Source of the DNA: Ferrovibrio sp964218355
GTDB taxonomy: Bacteria; Pseudomonadota; Alphaproteobacteria; Ferrovibrionales; Ferrovibrionaceae
Length of the DNA: 64,000 bases
Direction: 5' to 3'
Assembly (NCBI RefSeq): GCF_964218355.1
Contig: NZ_CAXPMC010000020.1
Location: 124,001 to 188,000 of the forward strand
The notes under the pieces were generated by a model that saw nothing but the letters and a program-made list of their open reading frames with translations, did no database searches and had not been told where the DNA came from. Positions 60,050-64,000 of this stretch are shown piece after piece; the first letter of the stretch is position 1, and every line of letters begins with the position of its first letter. The position numbers were made by a program, and so were the translations under genes.

Positions 60050-62470
60050 TCAGCGCCGGCTCAGAATCAGCCGCCCGGAGGCGCCGGCTTCGTATTCCGC
60101 GGGATTGGCCGAGATCGGGATGTACTGGACATCGGCCCAGGCCGCGGCCTGATCCCGGTAATAGGGCGATAATGGGTGCCCGGACTGGCCGGTCGACAGG
60201 ATGAACTGGGAGCGGTTGAGATCGGCCAGGTCGTAAATCGCCCGCAGGGAGGGGGCGTGCCGGTTGGCATAAGGTGCGGTCTCGTCGGCCGGATCGCTGC
60301 GGCCGACATCGACCGTATAGGCGTCACCTGGGGTCGGAATCGAAACCTCAAAGAGGGATTTCAGGACGGGCACCCTGCTGAAAGGGCGATGCTGGGCATC
60401 GGCATAATGCGCATCCCCCCAGCGCCAGCGGCCAAGATCAGAGCCATAGCGGGCCTTGAGGTCGCTGAGGGCAAGGTCGAGTGCCTCGCTGATCAGGTCG
60501 GCGCAGGTTGTCTGGCGGCCGGTGGCGACATTGTGGCACCATCGGGCCTGACCGCCGGTATCACTCAGGATGTTCTTCATCAGCAGCGGGCGGAACCGCC
60601 AGAGCGACGTAAAGGCATCGCCCAGTTCATCCGCCAGAACGAGTCGGGTCAGTTCGCGGTACCAGGCGGCAAAAATCAGGGGTTCCGGCCTGCCGGCCGC
60701 CATGGTGCCATCCCAGCCGGTCAGGAGGTCGCGGCCATTGGTGATCTCGGGATTCTGCGGCGCCGTCTTGAGCGGGGCGGCCAGCATTAACGGCAGCAGA
60801 TCCGCCGCCATCAGCGAGACCACATCTCCCTGGATCTGCTTGAAGCTCTCCACAGAATGCACAGACCGTTCCTTCAGCAGGTGCTCGATCCGGCGGGCAC
60901 GATAGGGCTCAGCCCATTCGCTGGTGAGAAAAAACGGATAGCTGTCGGGGACGATCTTGTTGTTGGCGGTCACAACCATGCCGGAAGATGGATTGTAGCT
61001 GCGGGGCAGATCTTCGTAGGGGATAAAGCCCGCCCAGTCATAGCGGTCGTCCCATCCCGGCGCCGGCGCCAGGCCTTTCAGGTCATTGTCAGGCTTGCGG
61101 ACGGGGATAAGCCCGGGCGCCAGAAAGCCTATATTGCCGTTGCGATCGGCATAGACGATGTTCTGCTGTGGTGTGACGTAGCGCCGGAAATTGTCCACAA
61201 AGGCAGGCCAGTTTCCGACGGTATCCATCCCGACGATGGCATCGGCCGTAGTGTCGTCATCGCGCAGTGCGGTCCATGCGAAAGACAGCACATAGCCGCT
61301 GTCGAGAAGTTTGCCAGCGCGGTCATAGACATCGGAAATGACCGGCCCATGACGGGTTTCCCGGACAGTGATGTCAACATTCCCTCGGCCGCGCACCTTT
61401 ATGGTTTCTACCCGTTCAGTAAAAGCTGCGCTGCCCGTCGGGGTGATGTAATGCGCCGGATTGTCCGGCGCGATCCGTTCGATATAGATGTCCTGAGTAT
61501 CCGGTCCGGTATTGGTGAAACCCCAGGCGATGAAGTTGTTGCGCCCCAGGATGACGCCGGGGATACCGGGCAGGGTGGCGCCGACGACATCCCCATGTGG
61601 CGAGGCCATATGCGCAAAGTACCAGAGAGAGGGGGAAGACAGGCCGAGATGCGGATCATTGGCCAGAAGGGGGGCGCCTGTTACCGTGTGCCTTCCGCCA
61701 ATAACCCAGTTGTTCGACCCGATCCCTTCTGGAGGCTGCGGCGGCAGGCTTGCGGCAAGGCGATCGATGTTGATCGCTGCGGCAACCTGGCGATACAGCC
61801 CGCTCAAGTCGGCCAGCGAGATCGGCGCATCTCCCGGATAGGGTGGAAAAAACTCTTCGATCTGCGGGCGCGTGAGCCGGCGTGCGAGGCCGAGGCGGGC
61901 GAATTCGCTGCCCCAGTTGCCGCTGAGATCCCAAGCCATCATTTTCAGCCAGCCGAGGGAGTCGGCCGGGACCCAAGGCTCCGGCGTAATATCGAAGGCT
62001 AGGAATTCCGGCGGCAGCAAGCCACGACGGGCAGAGAGAAACGCGTTCACGCCATCAGCATAGGCTTGCAGGTAGGTCTGCGTTTCCGGCTTGAGAGCTG
62101 CGAAAGAGGCGGCGGCCTGGCGTCGGATTCCCAGGGTGCGCAGGAATTTGTCGGTTTCCAGTACGTCCGGACCGAACGCTTCGGCCAGGCGGCCGGCGGC
62201 GATGCGTCGGTTGATCTCCATCTGCCACAGGCGATCCTGCGCATGGACGTAGCCGAGGCCGAAGGCCGTGTCATCCCGGCTGGCCGCACGAATATGCGGC
62301 ACGGCATGACGATCGCGGATGATCTCGACAGGGGCGACGAGCGGACGCCCAACCCGGACATCCAGGCTGTCAGTATCGGGCAATGATGAGCGGGCAACAA
62401 AGTAAACCGCTCCAGCAGCTGCGGCCAACATGAACAGGAGCAGCGTGAACAGTCGAAAAACCCAGCGCAT
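60050..62470 (-). CDS. Penicillin acylase family protein
   Basis: An 806-residue Ntn-hydrolase precursor. A membrane anchor or signal (residues 5-26) is followed by the alpha region, then the autocatalytic nucleophile Ser252 in EGIGSNNWVIGG, where cleavage before Ser creates the beta subunit. A later RARRIEHLL region and FAWTALRDDD fit the family. Members cleave penicillin G, glutaryl cephalosporins or, most often, N-acyl homoserine lactones (quorum quenching). The substrate cannot be read from sequence alone. Confidence 0.93.
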   Translation of the reverse strand: MRWVFRLFTLLLFMLAAAAGAVYFVARSSLPDTDSLDVRVGRPLVAPVEIIRDRHAVPHIRAASRDDTAFGLGYVHAQDRLWQMEINRRIAAGRLAEAFGPDVLETDKFLRTLGIRRQAAASFAALKPETQTYLQAYADGVNAFLSARRGLLPPEFLAFDITPEPWVPADSLGWLKMMAWDLSGNWGSEFARLGLARRLTRPQIEEFFPPYPGDAPISLADLSGLYRQVAAAINIDRLAASLPPQPPEGIGSNNWVIGGRHTVTGAPLLANDPHLGLSSPSLWYFAHMASPHGDVVGATLPGIPGVILGRNNFIAWGFTNTGPDTQDIYIERIAPDNPAHYITPTGSAAFTERVETIKVRGRGNVDITVRETRHGPVISDVYDRAGKLLDSGYVLSFAWTALRDDDTTADAIVGMDTVGNWPAFVDNFRRYVTPQQNIVYADRNGNIGFLAPGLIPVRKPDNDLKGLAPAPGWDDRYDWAGFIPYEDLPRSYNPSSGMVVTANNKIVPDSYPFFLTSEWAEPYRARRIEHLLKERSVHSVESFKQIQGDVVSLMAADLLPLMLAAPLKTAPQNPEITNGRDLLTGWDGTMAAGRPEPLIFAAWYRELTRLVLADELGDAFTSLWRFRPLLMKNILSDTGGQARWCHNVATGRQTTCADLISEALDLALSDLKARYGSDLGRWRWGDAHYADAQHRPFSRVPVLKSLFEVSIPTPGDAYTVDVGRSDPADETAPYANRHAPSLRAIYDLADLNRSQFILSTGQSGHPLSPYYRDQAAAWADVQYIPISANPAEYEAGASGRLILSRR

Positions 62471-62571
62471 TAAACCTCGGCCGATACAGCGGCAGTTCTG
62501 CCTGACCGTGATGGCTTAACAGATTTTCGAGGTGATTCGCAGTCTTGAATCGCCGTGCGAGGCGGCGGTGG

Positions 62572-63153
62572 TCAGGCGACGGCCAGCTGCCGGCCGCCGG
62601 TCAGCGCATTCGACAGCGCAGTGAGCGCCGCGGAAGCCGCCTGCGCCAGAGGGGCCGGGGCGGTCTGCGGCTGCTCCGTGCCCGAACCGCCCGTGCCCGA
62701 GGCTGCAGAGCTGGCGCCGCCAATGGCAGCCGCCTTGTCTTCGGCACTGCCAATGATGCGGACTTCGGGTTTCGGCCCGCCGCCGCCATCATTGATCGGC
62801 TGGGCCGGCAACAGATCCGAGGATTCAGGCAGGTTCTGCTGGTACTCGCGGACCACGCGGGGGCTGGGGTACTGCTGCTGGACTTCGCCGGTCTGACTGT
62901 CGCGGAACTGTACGATCGCCAGGCGGGTCTGCAGGTCGAGGCGAATGAAGGGGCTGAGATAGACCGCAACATTCGGCGAAGCCGTGGCGATCAGGACTTC
63001 TTCGCCGCCGCTGTTTCCGACACGCGCCGAAGAGGCCGCAAAACCCTCAAGGTTTGCAGCGCTGCTGGAAGCGCTATCGGACTGGCGGGCACCGCGGGCA
63101 ATCGCACCGGTGCTGCCCGCCCCGGCATAAATGCCGATGGTTTCGAGCGGCAT
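62572..63153 (-). CDS. FlaG-like hypothetical protein
   Basis: A 193-residue protein. The middle segment FIRLDLQTRLAIVQFRDSQT followed by GEVQQQYPSPRV resembles the FlaG domain (a short beta hairpin that ends in a Pro-containing helix). The ends are Ser/Ala/Gly-rich and probably disordered. FlaG influences filament length in some bacteria. Other flagellar genes, motA, motB and flgE, are in the window. The assignment is tentative. Confidence 0.55.
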   Translation of the reverse strand: MPLETIGIYAGAGSTGAIARGARQSDSASSSAANLEGFAASSARVGNSGGEEVLIATASPNVAVYLSPFIRLDLQTRLAIVQFRDSQTGEVQQQYPSPRVVREYQQNLPESSDLLPAQPINDGGGGPKPEVRIIGSAEDKAAAIGGASSAASGTGGSGTEQPQTAPAPLAQAASAALTALSNALTGGRQLAVA

Positions 63154-63367
63154 AATGGGCTTCTCCCACGCCAGATGCAGTAACTCAGTATCTTGTTTAC
63201 CTTAACAAAAGCCTTTATGCAAGCCCTAATTGTTTCGGGGCCTGGAACAATCGCACGGGTAAGCCGATCCAGGCGATTGCCCGCCCCCGGGGCTTGGTGC
63301 AAACTGGCCCGGCAGATATAGATTCATCCTAAGTATATGATTTAACAAGAATACCCGGGAGGGGTTT

Positions 63368-64000
63368 ATGGTCAAGGTTGCTTTCATCGGGCTTGGGGTC
63401 ATGGGATATCCGATGGCGGGGCATCTCGCCAAGGCCGGCCATGACGTGACGGTGTGGAACCGGTCCTCGGACAAGGCGACACGATGGACCGGGCAGCACA
63501 AGGGGCGGGCTGCGGCCACACCGAAAGAGGCGGCTGCCGGAGCCGAGTTCGTGATGGCCTGCGTCGGGAATGATGACGACCTGCGGTCCGTCACCTATGG
63601 CGAGAGCGGCATCCTGGCAGGCCTCGCAAAAGGCGCTGTGTTTGTCGACCACACGACGGCTTCGGCCGATGTCGCCCGCGAAATCGGCGAGAAGGCAAAG
63701 GCGGCAGGGCAGGGCTTTATCGACGCACCGGTCTCCGGCGGACAGGCCGGCGCCGAGAACGGTCAGTTGACCATCATGTGCGGCGGTGATGCAGCTATCT
63801 ATGAAAGGGTCAAGCCGGTCATCCAGGCCTACGCCAAGATGCAGAACCTGATGGGGCCGACCGGCAGCGGACAGTTGACCAAGATGATGAATCAGATCTG
63901 CATTGCCGGCCTGGTCCAGGGGCTGTCCGAGGCGCTGGCTTTCGGACGTGCCTCGGGCCTCGACCTGATGAAGGCGGTGGAGGTGATCTCCAAGGGGGCT
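63368..64000 (+). CDS. NAD-dependent beta-hydroxyacid dehydrogenase (3' partial)
   Basis: The first 211 codons of a 3-hydroxyisobutyrate dehydrogenase-family enzyme, open at the window edge. The NAD motif is VAFIGLGVMGYPMAGHLAKA, followed by the substrate-binding DAPVSGGQAGAENGQLTIMC and the catalytic Lys in GSGQLTKMMNQI. The family includes 3-hydroxyisobutyrate, 2-hydroxy-3-oxopropionate (tartronate semialdehyde) and related enzymes. GGAGGGG lies just before ATG 63368. Confidence 0.93.
   Translation, partial: MVKVAFIGLGVMGYPMAGHLAKAGHDVTVWNRSSDKATRWTGQHKGRAAATPKEAAAGAEFVMACVGNDDDLRSVTYGESGILAGLAKGAVFVDHTTASADVAREIGEKAKAAGQGFIDAPVSGGQAGAENGQLTIMCGGDAAIYERVKPVIQAYAKMQNLMGPTGSGQLTKMMNQICIAGLVQGLSEALAFGRASGLDLMKAVEVISKGA

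Overview
This 64 kb window looks like chromosome of a GC-rich, flagellated alphaproteobacterium, probably from the Rhodospirillales or a neighbouring order. The placement is an inference. It rests on the single-gene NDUFS4-type complex I subunit, the gatCAB operon, Bpt leucyltransferase, MotA/MotB, several TRAP and NMT1-type transporters, and two Tat-exported TRAP binding proteins. Coding density is high. No phage, insertion sequence, integrase or CRISPR array was seen. Both ends cut a gene: an ABC permease on the left and an NAD-dependent beta-hydroxyacid dehydrogenase on the right.

Layout. 1-4.5 kb: a translationally coupled operon of ABC permease, epimerase-like, GNAT, DapA-like and ABC ATPase genes, probably uptake plus catabolism of one unknown compound. 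4.5-8.4 kb: ruvX diverging from gatC-gatA-gatB, ending in a terminator. 8.5-12.3 kb: two paralogous, poorly characterised proteins with PilZ-like tails flanking a lipoprotein. 12.3-16.9 kb: a cytochrome c, a small secreted protein, a flagellar hook protein and a PAS histidine kinase. 17-24.3 kb: hydroxyacid dehydrogenase, D-aminoacylase, a small HTH protein, three GSTs, an uncharacterised HTH-like gene with a coupled 32-codon ORF, YbaK and tRNA-Ser(GCU). 24.4-31.2 kb: multicopper oxidase, HtrA protease, a two-component system and, coupled to its kinase, a cobalt-type nitrile hydratase (alpha, beta, accessory).

31.2-39.1 kb: a TetR regulator with a three-copy operator array facing an extradiol dioxygenase and a dihaem cytochrome; then a coxG-S-L-M-like molybdenum hydroxylase operon of form II type; then a Panacea-like protein. 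39.3-42.6 kb: a double cold-shock-domain protein, and a thiamine-precursor ABC transporter under a TPP riboswitch with its own sigma70-like promoter. 42.6-47.8 kb: HDAC-like deacetylase, DUF192 protein, tRNA-Pro, NDUFS4, tRNA-Arg, a receiver protein whose phospho-acceptor Asp is Glu, an SDR and a ureohydrolase. 47.9-51.4 kb: coiled-coil and pentapeptide-repeat proteins, then two unknown genes on the other strand. 51.7-56.4 kb: TRAP permeases with two convergent paralogous binding proteins. 56.6-64 kb: bpt, RDD protein, motB, motA, penicillin acylase, a FlaG-like protein and the truncated dehydrogenase.

The most interesting signals are the TetR operator triplet (TGAGA-N4-TCTCA three times), the nitrile hydratase translationally coupled to a stress-type sensor kinase, the D-to-E receiver, the riboswitch-gated TTG start, the coupled micro-ORF and the two PilZ-tailed paralogs.
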